This document shows, piece after piece, positions 54,570 through 63,692 of a DNA stretch of 64,000 bases. The position numbers were made by a program, and so were the translations under genes. The notes beneath the pieces are model-generated. The model was not told the DNA's origin. It worked only from the letters and a program-made list of their open reading frames with translations, and made no database searches. The DNA is taken from contig NZ_JAPEOK010000002.1 of the NCBI RefSeq assembly GCF_026341515.1, forward strand, positions 124,001 to 188,000, written 5' to 3'. How positions within the stretch are numbered: position 1 is the first letter of the stretch; the number at the start of each line of letters is the position of its first letter. Source of the DNA: Streptomyces sp. NBC_00878. Lineage in GTDB: Bacteria > Actinomycetota > Actinomycetes > Streptomycetales > Streptomycetaceae.

Positions 54570-56134
54570 CGCCCACGACCGCCGCCCCGAGCCCCACCGA
54601 CACGGCCGGTGCCACCGACAGCGAGGCCGGGAACCTGGCCTCCGGGCTGGCCGCACTGGCCGAGGGGCAGGGCTGGACCGACCGGCCCGCCTTCCACCAG
54701 GGCCACCGGGCCTGGACCCATGGCGAGGTCCACGACCTCGCCGCCCGCGCCGCCAGCGTCCTGGCCGACCACGGTGTCTGCCCCGGCGACCGGGTGCTGC
54801 TCGCGCTGCCCGACTCCCTCGCCTGGGTGACAGCGTTCCTGGCCACCGCCCGGCTCGGCGCGGTCGCGGTCCTCGTCAATCCCGAACTGCCCGCGGCCGA
54901 CCACGAGTTCATGGCCGAGGACGCCGGGGCCGCGCTGTGCGTGACCGGGCCGGGCCTGGAGGGCCGGTTCGCCGGCCGGACGCGGCTGGGCGCCGACCAG
55001 CTCGTCGCGCTCACCCGCAGTGCGCCGCCCACCACCGACGCCAACCCGGCCGGGCCGCGCACCCCGCTCTACATCCAGTACACCTCCGGAACGACCGGCA
55101 CCCCCAAGGGAGTCGTGCACTGCCACGGCGACCCCGGGACGTATTACGAGCTCATCGGCGACCGGCTGCTGCGGATCACCCCGGACGATGTCACCCTCTC
55201 GGTGTCGAAGCTGTTCTTCGCGTACGGCTTCGGCAACGCCTTCGTCTTCCCGCTCTTCTCGGGGTCCTCCGCCGTACTGGTCGACCGGCGCCCCTCACCC
55301 GCCGCCGTCGACGAACTCGTCGCCCGCCACCGGGTGACCCTGCTCTACTCCGTCCCCTCCGCGTACGCCGCCCTGGTCGCCGACCGAGCCGACGGACACG
55401 CCGCCTGCTTCGCCTCCGTACGCGCGGCGGTGTCGGCCGGTGAAACCATGCCCGCCGGACTCGGCGAGCGCGTCACCGAACTGCTCGGCGCGCCCGTCCT
55501 GGAGCAGATCGGCTCCACCGAGGCCGGGCACGCCTTCTGCGCCAACAGCCTCGACGCCAACACCCCCGGCACCGTCGGCCGCCCGGTCCCCGGCTTCGAA
55601 CTGGAGCTGCGGGACCGCGCGGGACACCCGGTGCCGGACGGCTCGGAGGGCGAACTCTGGGTCAAGGGGCCGACGTTGACGCCCAGTTACCTGAACCTGC
55701 CGAAGGAGACGGCACGCGTCCTCGTCGACGGGTGGCTCAACACCCGGGACCGCGCGTGGCGCGAACCGGACGGCACCTACCGGCACGTGGGCCGCACCGA
55801 CGACATGGAGCAGGTCGGCGGCATCACCGTCTCCCCGCTGGAGGTGGAGACCGTACTGCGCAAGCATCCGGCGGTACGCGAGGTAGCCGTCGCGGCCGTC
55901 ACCGACGACCGTGGCGCGACCGCTCTGCGGGCCTACGTCGTCATCGGCGTGTCGGCCAAGACCGCCCCCACCTTCGCCGCCACCAGGTCCGGCCTGGAGT
56001 CCGAACTCATCGGCCTGGCCCGCGAACACCTCGCCGCCTTCAAGGCCCCCAGAACCGTCCACGTCGTGCCCGCACTGCCCCGCACCCCGACCGGGAAGCT
56101 CCGCCGCCACCTCCTCCGCCAGGGCGCGTGGTGA
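54566..56134 (+). CDS. Benzoate-CoA-ligase-like enzyme (possible PABA ligase)
   Basis: A 522-residue AMP-forming ligase. Motifs: the P-loop YIQYTSGTTGTPKGVVHCH, LSVSKLFFAYGFGNAFVFPLFSGSSAVL (typical of benzoate-CoA ligases), IGSTEAGHAF, DGWLNTRDRAWREPDGTYRHVGRTDDMEQVGGITVSPLEVE and the catalytic Lys in RTPTGKLRRH. The benzoate-ligase features and its position right after PabAB suggest it activates 4-aminobenzoate or a derivative as CoA ester or adenylate. ATGA overlap with pabAB shows translational coupling. Confidence 0.88.
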   Translation: MTPTTAAPSPTDTAGATDSEAGNLASGLAALAEGQGWTDRPAFHQGHRAWTHGEVHDLAARAASVLADHGVCPGDRVLLALPDSLAWVTAFLATARLGAVAVLVNPELPAADHEFMAEDAGAALCVTGPGLEGRFAGRTRLGADQLVALTRSAPPTTDANPAGPRTPLYIQYTSGTTGTPKGVVHCHGDPGTYYELIGDRLLRITPDDVTLSVSKLFFAYGFGNAFVFPLFSGSSAVLVDRRPSPAAVDELVARHRVTLLYSVPSAYAALVADRADGHAACFASVRAAVSAGETMPAGLGERVTELLGAPVLEQIGSTEAGHAFCANSLDANTPGTVGRPVPGFELELRDRAGHPVPDGSEGELWVKGPTLTPSYLNLPKETARVLVDGWLNTRDRAWREPDGTYRHVGRTDDMEQVGGITVSPLEVETVLRKHPAVREVAVAAVTDDRGATALRAYVVIGVSAKTAPTFAATRSGLESELIGLAREHLAAFKAPRTVHVVPALPRTPTGKLRRHLLRQGAW

Positions 56135-56175
56135 GCGTGTCCGTGACCGCGAACACCCCAGAAAGGAAAGGGCAC

Positions 56176-57792
56176 ATGCCACAGCCGCAGTCCCTGTTCT
56201 CCGATCGTGGGTACTACCTGGGCCCCGTGTTCCAGCAGGCCGCCGCCCGGCACGGAGCCGTCCCGGTCACCCTGGACCGGCCGCTGGACGTCAACCCCGA
56301 GCTCGGACTCGACCTGAGCTATCCGGTCCTGGCCGCCCTGGTCGAGGACCTGTCCGGGCGGCTGTGGGAGGCCGGTGTCCGGCCCTCCGAGCAGGTCGTC
56401 GTCCACAAGACGGACAACGTCGACATCGTCCTGCTGACCTGTGCCGTCTCCCGGATCGGCGCCGTCCCCGTCCTGCTCTCACCGGGCCTCCAGGGCCACG
56501 TCGTCGGCCGGCTCATGAAGCGGCTCCGCGAGCCCTGGCTGGTCACCGACCGGGCGAAGCTCACCGGACGCCTCAAGGACATCGAGGTCGACCGGCTCGT
56601 CCGGCAGACCCTCTCCGTCGACGACGCGCCCGGAGCGGTCCCGCTGGACAAGTACGCGGGCGCCCCACCGCACGGACCCGTCCGGCTGCACCCCCGCGAA
56701 CCCGCGCTCATCACCCACAGCTCGGGCACGACCGGCACCCCCAAGCTCGCCGTGCACTGCCCGAACACCATGTGGAACCGGCTCGTTCCGCAGAAGGCCA
56801 TGGGCTGGCCCACCCGCGGCGAGACGGCCGCACTGCACATGTCCTTCGTCCACTCGCGCTTCTACCATCTCCTCGGCGTGCTGCTGCACTTCGGCAGCCC
56901 GCTCCTGTTCATCACCGACCCCGAACCCGCCGCCGCGGGCCCGCTGCTCGCCCGGCACCGCCCCGGCATCGTCGAGACCCACCCCAACACCTTCGTGCTG
57001 TGGGAGGAGTTGGCCGACGCCCCCGGCGCACCGCTGGCCCGCGTCCGCTCGTACGGCAGCACCTTCGACGCGATCCACCCGCGCACCGTGCAGCGACTGC
57101 TCGGCGCCTCGAACCGGCGCTCGCCCTGGCTGATGCAGCTGTACGGGCAGAGCGAGACGGGTCCGGTCGCTTTCCAGTGGTACACGCGCCGCGGCGCTGC
57201 CCGGGCGGACGGCCGCCGGGTCGGCATCGGCATCCCCGGCTTCACCCGCGTCCGGATCGCCGACAGCGTGGGACGGCGTGCCCGGCCCGGGACACCGGGC
57301 CGCATCGAGGCCCGCACCAGGGGCCGCATCCTCACCTACCTCGGCGCCCAAAAACGGTACGACCGTCAACTGGGCGACGGCTGGTGGCAGATGGGCGACA
57401 TGGGGTACCGGAACCGGTGGGGCGCGCTCTATCTGATCGACCGTGAGATCGACCAGATCGACTCCGTGCACAGCAACCTGGAGATCGAGGACACGCTGAT
57501 GTCCCGCCTCGACGAACTGCGGGAGGTCGTCATCGTGCCCGGCGTCGACCGCGAACCGGTCCCGGTGGTGTGCGTGCGGGGCGAACAGCCCCTCGACCTC
57601 AGGCGCTGGCACGAGGCCACCGCCGACCTGCCCACGATGGCCGACCCGCGGCAGTGGCGGTTCGACGAACTGCCGATGACCTCCACCTGGAAGGTCAAGC
57701 GGGTCGAGATCACCCGCATGCTCACCGAGAGCGCGACCGCCACCGCCGGCGCCACAGCCGCCGCCACCGCCGAGCATCCCGGCGGCGCCTGA
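56176..57792 (+). CDS. Second adenylate-forming enzyme (class I)
   Basis: A 538-residue ANL-superfamily protein, clearly different from the upstream ligase. P-loop: LITHSSGTTGTPKLAVHC; A5: LYGQSETGPVAF; A7/A8: DGWWQMGDMGYRNRWGALYLIDREIDQIDSVHSNLEIED; the terminal Lys lies in TSTWKVKRVEI. ATG at 56176 follows GAAAGGAAAGGG; a GTG at 56131 overlapping the previous stop is an alternative. The tail ends in an Ala/Thr-rich stretch. It may activate a second acid for amide or ester coupling to the PABA unit; the substrate is unknown. Confidence 0.85.
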   Translation: MPQPQSLFSDRGYYLGPVFQQAAARHGAVPVTLDRPLDVNPELGLDLSYPVLAALVEDLSGRLWEAGVRPSEQVVVHKTDNVDIVLLTCAVSRIGAVPVLLSPGLQGHVVGRLMKRLREPWLVTDRAKLTGRLKDIEVDRLVRQTLSVDDAPGAVPLDKYAGAPPHGPVRLHPREPALITHSSGTTGTPKLAVHCPNTMWNRLVPQKAMGWPTRGETAALHMSFVHSRFYHLLGVLLHFGSPLLFITDPEPAAAGPLLARHRPGIVETHPNTFVLWEELADAPGAPLARVRSYGSTFDAIHPRTVQRLLGASNRRSPWLMQLYGQSETGPVAFQWYTRRGAARADGRRVGIGIPGFTRVRIADSVGRRARPGTPGRIEARTRGRILTYLGAQKRYDRQLGDGWWQMGDMGYRNRWGALYLIDREIDQIDSVHSNLEIEDTLMSRLDELREVVIVPGVDREPVPVVCVRGEQPLDLRRWHEATADLPTMADPRQWRFDELPMTSTWKVKRVEITRMLTESATATAGATAAATAEHPGGA

Positions 57793-57793
57793 C

Positions 57794-58972
57794 GTGAGCC
57801 CTGTCATCGTCGTGGGCGCCGGACCCGTGGGCATGTCGGCCGCACTCGGCCTGCGCGCACACGGACTCCCGGTCACCGTCCTGGAAGCGGACCCGCAAGG
57901 ACGCGAACGGCCGGGCAGCCGCGCCCTGTTCGTCCACAAGGAAACCCTGCAACTCCTCGAAGGAATGCGCCCGGGCCTGGCCGCCCACATCACGTCGTAC
58001 GGTCGGACCTGGCTGACCAAACGCACCCTGTACCGGGGCCGCGAGGTGTACGCCAAGACGTTCCCGCCGCCCACCTTCCCGCCGCCCTTCACCAGTCTGC
58101 GCCAGGTGGACACCGAGCGGTTCCTGCGCTCCGCCTGCGAGGCGGCCGGAGTGGACTTCGCCTGGGGCGCACGCGTGACGGGCGTCAAGGTCACCGACTC
58201 CGGGGTCGCGGTGAGCAGCGGCGACGGGCGCGGCTGGACGGCCACCCACGTCATCGCCGCCGACGGTGCCCGTTCGGCGGTCCGGCGCGAGCTGGACATC
58301 CCCATGGAAGGCACCCGTACGGACGGCTTCCACGTCGTGGTGGACGTGTCCGACATCCCCGGCGCCGACCTGCCGCTGGAGCGGGTCTTCCACTACGAGC
58401 ATCCCGGCGTCGGCGGCCGCAGCGTCATGCGCGTGCCGTTCACCGGCGGCTTCCAGGTCGACCTCCAGTGCGGGGGCGACGACACGCAGGAGTCCCACGG
58501 GACCGAGGAGGCGGTACGGCGATGGCTGCCCGCGGTCGTGGGGGAGGGGTACGCCGACCGGATCCTGTGGGTGTCGACGTACCGCTTCCTCCGCAAGGTC
58601 GCGGCGGCCTTCACCGACGACGAGCACCGCGTACTGCTCGTCGGCGAGGCGGCCCACCTCTTCCCGCCCTTCGGCGCCCGCGGCATGAACAGTGGCATCG
58701 CGGACGCGGCTGCGGCAGCGACGGCCGTGGCCACCGGCACGACGGAGGCGGTCGCGGAGTTCGCTGCGGCCCGGCGGACGGCGGCCCTGTTCAACAGCGC
58801 GGCGGCGGGCACGGCCCTGGACCATTTACGGCCCAGCCGTCGGATCGTACGGGCGAAACAGCGGGCGGCGGCGGCCCTGGCACCCGTGCTGCCGTGGTGC
58901 GGGGCCTGGTTGGAACACGCCCCGTACGGACCCAGGCACGGATCACCGGCGAGCGCCGGCCGGAAGTACTGA
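57794..58972 (+). CDS. FAD-dependent aromatic monooxygenase
   Basis: A 392-residue single-component flavin hydroxylase of the PHBH type. FAD-binding motif VVGAGPVGMSAALGLRAHG, DG motif AADGARSAVRREL, and the phosphate-binding GD motif as LVGEAAHLFPPFGARGMNSGIADA, where Asp is replaced by Glu. It starts one base after the previous stop (GTG 57794). In this cluster it may hydroxylate the ring or nitrogen of a PABA-derived intermediate, or oxidatively decarboxylate it; fungal 4-aminobenzoate 1-monooxygenase is a functional analogy only. Confidence 0.9.
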   Translation: MSPVIVVGAGPVGMSAALGLRAHGLPVTVLEADPQGRERPGSRALFVHKETLQLLEGMRPGLAAHITSYGRTWLTKRTLYRGREVYAKTFPPPTFPPPFTSLRQVDTERFLRSACEAAGVDFAWGARVTGVKVTDSGVAVSSGDGRGWTATHVIAADGARSAVRRELDIPMEGTRTDGFHVVVDVSDIPGADLPLERVFHYEHPGVGGRSVMRVPFTGGFQVDLQCGGDDTQESHGTEEAVRRWLPAVVGEGYADRILWVSTYRFLRKVAAAFTDDEHRVLLVGEAAHLFPPFGARGMNSGIADAAAAATAVATGTTEAVAEFAAARRTAALFNSAAAGTALDHLRPSRRIVRAKQRAAAALAPVLPWCGAWLEHAPYGPRHGSPASAGRKY

Positions 58973-59032
58973 CCGGAGCACCTGAAGCACCGGCCGTACT
59001 GACGGACGTACTGAGAGGAGAGAGTTTCTTTG

Positions 59033-59827
59033 ATGACACAACCGGCAACCGCAGAGGGGCTGTTGGCGTGGATGCCCGGCCGTGGGCTGATCGCCGGCCT
59101 GGCGGCCGACACACAGCTGCTGGTCGCGGACTCCTGGCTGGTCCGGGACGGGCAGGTGCGCGCGCTCGACCGGCACCGGGAGCGGTTCGTGCGGGCCTGT
59201 GGCGACATCGGAGGTCCCTCTCCCGATCAACTCGACGAGTTCTGGCGGGACATGACGGCCGCGCTGCCCCGCACGGGATCGTGGTTTCCGCGCGTCGAGC
59301 TCGTGGCCGGCTCCCTCCAGCTGCGGCTGCTCCTGCGGTACGCGCCGCCGCTCGGCTCGGACGTACGCGTGTGGGCGGCGGGCCAGCCGGACCCGAGAAC
59401 GGTGCCGCGCCGCAAGGGACCGGATCTGGACGCGCTGGCCCGGGTCCGGCAACGGGCAAGGGGACAGGGCGCGGAGGAGGCGGTGCTGATCGCCCCGTCC
59501 GGTCTGGTGCTGGAGGCGGCGACCTCCAGCGTGCTGTGGTGGGAGGACGACACCCTGTGCCTGCCTCCGCAGCAGCTGCCGATCCTGGCCGGTGTCACCA
59601 CGGGCCTCATCCAGGAACGGGCCCTGCACAGCGGGATCCGGATGGCCCACTGCGAGCGGACCCTGGAGCAGCTCGCCGACCGGGAGGTGTGGCTGGTGAA
59701 CGCGCTGCACGGAATCCGGCCGGTGGCCGGCTGGGAGGGCCGGCCGTTGGAAGCGGGTCCACACGTCTTCGCCAAGGAATGGCGGGAATGGCTGGACGGC
59801 CTGATGGAACCCCTGCCGGCCGACTGA
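59033..59827 (+). CDS. pabC: Class IV PLP enzyme, aminodeoxychorismate lyase-like (PabC)
   Basis: A 264-residue fold-type IV PLP protein. The Lys in RRKGPDLDALARVRQ is placed as the PLP-binding lysine; GAEEAVLIAPSGLVLEAATSSVLWWEDDTLCLP, LPILAGVTTGLIQERA and EVWLVNALHGIRPV follow as in PabC and branched-chain aminotransferases. With PabAB it would release pyruvate from ADC to give 4-aminobenzoate. ATG at 59033 is preceded by GAGAGGAGAGAG at slightly long spacing; a TTG directly before it is possible. It closes the operon, and a terminator follows. Confidence 0.85.
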   Translation: MTQPATAEGLLAWMPGRGLIAGLAADTQLLVADSWLVRDGQVRALDRHRERFVRACGDIGGPSPDQLDEFWRDMTAALPRTGSWFPRVELVAGSLQLRLLLRYAPPLGSDVRVWAAGQPDPRTVPRRKGPDLDALARVRQRARGQGAEEAVLIAPSGLVLEAATSSVLWWEDDTLCLPPQQLPILAGVTTGLIQERALHSGIRMAHCERTLEQLADREVWLVNALHGIRPVAGWEGRPLEAGPHVFAKEWREWLDGLMEPLPAD

Positions 59828-59848
59828 ACCAAGATATGAAGAAAAGGT

Positions 59849-59882
59849 TCGCGCCGGACCGGTTTCATTCGGCCCGGCGCGA
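59849..59882 (+). terminator. Terminator of the PABA operon
   Basis: TCGCGCCGGACCG and CGGCCCGGCGCGA pair at 12 of 13 positions around an eight-base loop, between the convergent PabC-like and AhpD-like genes. It is followed by AT-rich sequence. Confidence 0.75.
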
Positions 59883-59946
59883 TTACCCATATCCGGATTC
59901 GGTAATTCGATTCAGTAATTCTTGGGGATCACTTCTTGCGGATCGC

Positions 59947-60438
59947 TCAGGCCTTCTCAGTGGTCGGCTGATAGGCGCCCGGAACCATCCGGGTGGCGAT
60001 GGCGATGCGGTTGTACGCGTTGATGACGGTGGCCGCCCAGATCAGTGCCGCGATCTGTGCCTCGTCGAAGACCGCGGCCGCCTCCGCGTAGACCGCGTCC
60101 GGGACGTGACCGTCGTGCACCAGCGTCACCGCCTCGGTCAACGCCAGCGCGGCGCGCTCCCGTTCGGTGAAGAAGGGCATCTCCCGCCAGGCGTTCAGCG
60201 CGTACACGCGCTGCTCGCTCTCGCCCTGGGCGCGGGCGTCCTTCGTATGCATGTCGAGGCAGAACGCACAGCCGTTGATCTGTGAGGCACGAATCCGGAC
60301 GAGCTCGAGCAGCTCCGGCTCGACCTTGGCGTCCTGCGCCGCCAAAACGGCCGCGCCATGCAGCGCGCCCATTGCTCCGGACACGTCGGGGGTTATTTTC
60401 TTGAGGGCCACGCGGGGTGTGGATTCAGTCGTGGGCAT
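59947..60438 (-). CDS. AhpD-like / carboxymuconolactone decarboxylase family protein
   Basis: A 163-residue all-helical protein with the redox pair CAFC in INGCAFCLDMHTKDARAQG, typical of AhpD-core alkylhydroperoxidase-like proteins; ALTEAVTLVHDGHVPDAVYAEAAAVFDEAQIAALIWAATVINAYNRIAIA completes the fold. It probably reduces peroxides or handles a thiol-dependent reaction in the cytoplasm. The start at 60438 lies six bases after TAGAGT, so it is probably leaderless. It is convergent with the PABA operon and divergent from the HAD-fold gene. Confidence 0.88.
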   Translation of the reverse strand: MPTTESTPRVALKKITPDVSGAMGALHGAAVLAAQDAKVEPELLELVRIRASQINGCAFCLDMHTKDARAQGESEQRVYALNAWREMPFFTERERAALALTEAVTLVHDGHVPDAVYAEAAAVFDEAQIAALIWAATVINAYNRIAIATRMVPGAYQPTTEKA

Positions 60439-60444
60439 GGGGCG

Positions 60445-60450
60445 ACTCTA
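60445..60450 (-). promoter_or_regulatory. -10 element of the AhpD-like gene
   Basis: Reverse-strand TAGAGT is six bases before the ATG at 60438; there is no Shine-Dalgarno. Confidence 0.55.
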
Positions 60451-60528
60451 ACCGTCTTACGGGCTCTGCGAAACGGAAACAGTGCGAATAGCCGTGGGGC
60501 GATTTCGTCGATTTCCGGGGCGGGCGGC

Positions 60529-60534
60529 TATCGT
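60529..60534 (+). promoter_or_regulatory. -10 element of the HAD-fold gene
   Basis: TATCGT is six bases before the ATG at 60541; there is no Shine-Dalgarno. Confidence 0.55.
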
Positions 60535-60540
60535 GCGGCC

Positions 60541-61092
60541 ATGACCGGATCCGCAGAGCGTCCGCTGCTGTTCCTCGATGTCGATGGCCCGCTCATCCCC
60601 TTCGGTGCGGCACCGGGGCAGTACCCGGACGGGTATCCGACCTACGGGTCGGACTCGCCGCGGCCGGAGGTGAATCCGCTCCTGGTCAGGATCAACCCCG
60701 AGCACGGCCCCCGCTTGGCGGCTCTGCCGTGTGAGCTGGTGTGGGCCACGGCCTGGATGGCCGAGGCCAACGAGGTCGTCGCACCGTTGCTCGGTCTCCC
60801 CGAACTGGCCGTCGTGAGCTGGCCCGAGCCGACCGACGCGGAGGCGGAACGGGACGCGCGGCGTGGGCTGCACTGGAAGACCCGTGCCCTCGTCGCCCGG
60901 GCCGCCGGCCGTTCGTTCGTCTGGGTCGACGACGAGATCACCGACACTGATCGGGCCTGGGTCTCGGCACACCATCGCGGGCATGCCCTGCTGCACCGGG
61001 TCGACCCCCGCCAGGGCCTCACGGACGCGGACTTCGCCGTACTCGACGAGTGGCTGTCCGCCGAATCCGCGGACGGGACGCGGCGCTCGTGA
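60541..61092 (+). CDS. HAD-fold hydrolase-like protein
   Basis: A 183-residue protein. LLFLDVDGPLIPFG matches the HAD nucleophile motif (DxDG) and ELVWATAWMAEANEVVAPLLGLPELAVV resembles the second motif; FVWVDDEITDTDRAW carries the acidic metal-binding motif. Members of this Streptomyces family are annotated only as HAD-domain proteins, and the phosphatase substrate is unknown. The start is fixed by a TATCGT box six bases upstream, implying a leaderless message. Confidence 0.85.
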   Translation: MTGSAERPLLFLDVDGPLIPFGAAPGQYPDGYPTYGSDSPRPEVNPLLVRINPEHGPRLAALPCELVWATAWMAEANEVVAPLLGLPELAVVSWPEPTDAEAERDARRGLHWKTRALVARAAGRSFVWVDDEITDTDRAWVSAHHRGHALLHRVDPRQGLTDADFAVLDEWLSAESADGTRRS

Positions 61093-61179
61093 CTCCGGCG
61101 CGACGGGCCTCCACGTGCCGGAGTGATCAATGCGTCGTTTAATGAGGAAGTCGGAAATGTCTCTTCGCGGGAGCAGCCC

Positions 61180-63423
61180 ATGTCGCGCACCCGGTCGAGT
61201 ACGAACGATGGTCCGGGGAAGACCGGGCGGCTGCGCAGGCTGGGGGAGTGGTGTGCCCGGCACTTCGTGATCGTCATCGTGGCCTGGCTGGTCGTACTCG
61301 CCGCCCTGCAGGTGCTGAACCACTCCTTCGGCGGGGACTACTCGGACGACTTCTCGCTCACGGACTCCCAGTCCTACAAGGGCCAGCAGGTCCTGAAGCA
61401 GCACGATCCGACGGCGGGCGGCTACAGCAGCCAGATCGTGCTGCGCGACGACAAGCAGTCGCTGTCGTCGGTGAGCTCGCAGATGAGCCAGACGATCACC
61501 GACCTGCAGAAGCTGCCCCATGTGCTCGCGGCACAGAACCCGTTGACGGCCTCGTCCTCGCAGCAGTCCTCGGGACAGTCCCAGCCGCAGAACGTCGGCC
61601 CGCTGTCCAGCGACGGGAAGACCGGCTACATCACCGTCCGCTTCGACGTGCAGCCGTCCACGCTGGGTGACTCGTACCTCGACGGTGTGGACAGCTCGGT
61701 CCAGTCACTGAGGACCGCGGGAGTCGACGTCGAGTACGGCGGCCCGCTCGGCGAACTCGCCAGGCCCGCTCCCGACGACCGGGTCAGCGAGCTGATCGGA
61801 TTCGGCGTGGCGATCGTCGTCCTGCTCGTCGGCTTCGGCAGCGTGTTCGCGGCGGGCATCCCCCTGCTGACCGCCCTGATCAGTGTCGTGGGAGGGCTGG
61901 CCTGCCTGGGTCTGCTGGCTGCGGTCTTCACCTTCGCCACGGTGTCCCCGACGCTGGCCACCATGATCGGACTCGGCGTCGGGATCGACTACGCGCTGTT
62001 CCTCATCACCCGCCACCGGCAGAACCTGATGAACGGCGACGATCCGGTCCGTGCGGCGGGACGGGCCACCGCCACCAGCGGCCGGGCCGTACTCGTCTCC
62101 GGCTGCACGGTGATCATCGCCCTGGCCGGACTGTCGGTCTCCGGAGTCTCCTTCATCGCCAAACTGGGTGTCGCCGCGGCCGTGACGGTCGTCTCGGCCG
62201 TCGCCGGCGCGCTGACCCTCGTCCCCGCCCTGCTCGGACTCATCGGCCACCGCATCGACCGCTATCGAGTGCGCCGCCCCGTCGCGGAGACGAACGCCGC
62301 TCCGGGCGAGCCCGTCACAGGCACCTGGCACCGCTACGCCCAGCGAGTGGAACGGCGTCCCTGGTGGTTCCTGGCGGGCGGGACCGTCACCGTCCTCGTC
62401 CTGGCGATCCCGCTGCTCTCGATCCAGCTCGGCCACATCGGTGACGGCGCGGACCCGAAGTCCTTCACGGACAGACGGGCCTACGACATCATGTCCGACG
62501 CCTTCGGCCCGGGCTCCAACGGCCCGTTGACCGTCGTCATCGACCAGACGTCCGTGCCGTCCGACCAGCGTTCGTCGCTGGCGTCGCAGGCGCAGAAGTC
62601 GCTCACCGACGTGCCCGGCTCGGCCACGAGCACACAGCTCACGCCGACCCAGGACGGAGACGTGCTGGTCGCCACGGTCTACTCCAAGGAGTCCCCGCAG
62701 AGCGCGGACACCACCGACCTGACGAACCGCCTGGTCGACGAGACCCTCCCCCAGGCGGTCTCCGGCACCGACGCCAAGGGCTATGTCACGGGCACCACGG
62801 CCGCCCAGGTCGACTTCCGCGACATCGTCGCGGAGCGCCTCCCGCTGATCATCGCCGTGGTGGTGGCCCTGGCCTTCCTCATCATCCTGATGGTCTTCCG
62901 GGGCCTGCTCGTCGCGGTCAAGGCGGCGGTCCTCAACGTCCTGTCCATCGCCGCCTCGTACGGCGTGGTCGTCGCCGTCTTCCAATGGGGCTGGGGCGGG
63001 CCGGCGCTGGGCGTGTCGGGGAAGGTGCCCATCGAGAGCTATGTACCGATGATGATGTTCGCCATCATCTTCGGCCTCAGCATGGACTACGAGATCTTCC
63101 TGCTGTCGCGCGTCCACGAGGCCTGGCGGCGCACTGGAGACGCGAAGGCCAGCGTGGCCCACGCCCTGGAGATCACCGCGCGCGTCATCACCTGCGCCGC
63201 CCTGATCATGATGAGCGTCTTCGCCGCGTTCATCGTGAGCGACAACATCGTCGTCAAGATGCTCGGTCTTGGCCTCGCCGTGAGCGTGCTGATCGACGCG
63301 ACCGTCGTACGCCTGCTCCTCGTTCCGGCCGTCATGACCCTGCTCGGCCGCCACGCCTGGTGGACACCCCGCTGGCTCGACCGGATCATGCCGCACGTGG
63401 ACCCGGAAGGGGACCACGACTGA
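61180..63423 (+). CDS. MMPL-family RND transporter
   Basis: A 747-residue membrane transporter with about twelve segments in two repeats, each with a large extracytoplasmic loop (about 70-210 and 430-560). The proton-relay Asp-Tyr motifs are [15 protein letters not shown] and [31 protein letters not shown] precedes ATG at 61180; upstream in-frame codons add 19 residues without a better site. Such proteins export lipids, siderophores or drugs. It is 1.4 kb beyond the PABA operon and could export its product, but no direct link is seen. Confidence 0.93.
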   Translation: MSRTRSSTNDGPGKTGRLRRLGEWCARHFVIVIVAWLVVLAALQVLNHSFGGDYSDDFSLTDSQSYKGQQVLKQHDPTAGGYSSQIVLRDDKQSLSSVSSQMSQTITDLQKLPHVLAAQNPLTASSSQQSSGQSQPQNVGPLSSDGKTGYITVRFDVQPSTLGDSYLDGVDSSVQSLRTAGVDVEYGGPLGELARPAPDDRVSELIGFGVAIVVLLVGFGSVFAAGIPLLTALISVVGGLACLGLLAAVFTFATVSPTLATMIGLGVGIDYALFLITRHRQNLMNGDDPVRAAGRATATSGRAVLVSGCTVIIALAGLSVSGVSFIAKLGVAAAVTVVSAVAGALTLVPALLGLIGHRIDRYRVRRPVAETNAAPGEPVTGTWHRYAQRVERRPWWFLAGGTVTVLVLAIPLLSIQLGHIGDGADPKSFTDRRAYDIMSDAFGPGSNGPLTVVIDQTSVPSDQRSSLASQAQKSLTDVPGSATSTQLTPTQDGDVLVATVYSKESPQSADTTDLTNRLVDETLPQAVSGTDAKGYVTGTTAAQVDFRDIVAERLPLIIAVVVALAFLIILMVFRGLLVAVKAAVLNVLSIAASYGVVVAVFQWGWGGPALGVSGKVPIESYVPMMMFAIIFGLSMDYEIFLLSRVHEAWRRTGDAKASVAHALEITARVITCAALIMMSVFAAFIVSDNIVVKMLGLGLAVSVLIDATVVRLLLVPAVMTLLGRHAWWTPRWLDRIMPHVDPEGDHD

Positions 63424-63445
63424 ACCGCACGGCCGACCCGGCGGG

Positions 63446-63474
63446 CCCCCGGGGTCACGCCTCTCCCGGGCCGG
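63446..63474 (+). terminator. Probable hairpin terminator after the MMPL gene
   Basis: CCCCGGG and CCCGGG can pair around an 11- or 12-base loop about 25 bases after the stop, followed by AAAAC. Confidence 0.4.
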
Positions 63475-63692
63475 AAAACAGGGTCGTGATCAAGTCGAAA
63501 CATGGTGAACTGGTGAAGGATTGACGGGAGTTGTGAAAGGTGGCAAGAATGCGGATCACTGCACTTCGCCGTGTCTGAAGCGAGCGAAGTGACGTGAGTG
63601 GTCCGGTCGCGCACGCTCTCGTTGCGTCCGCCCGCGTCGGCCACCCGCATTCAGCCACCTCCCACACATGTCGATTCCGTAGAGGCTCACCT

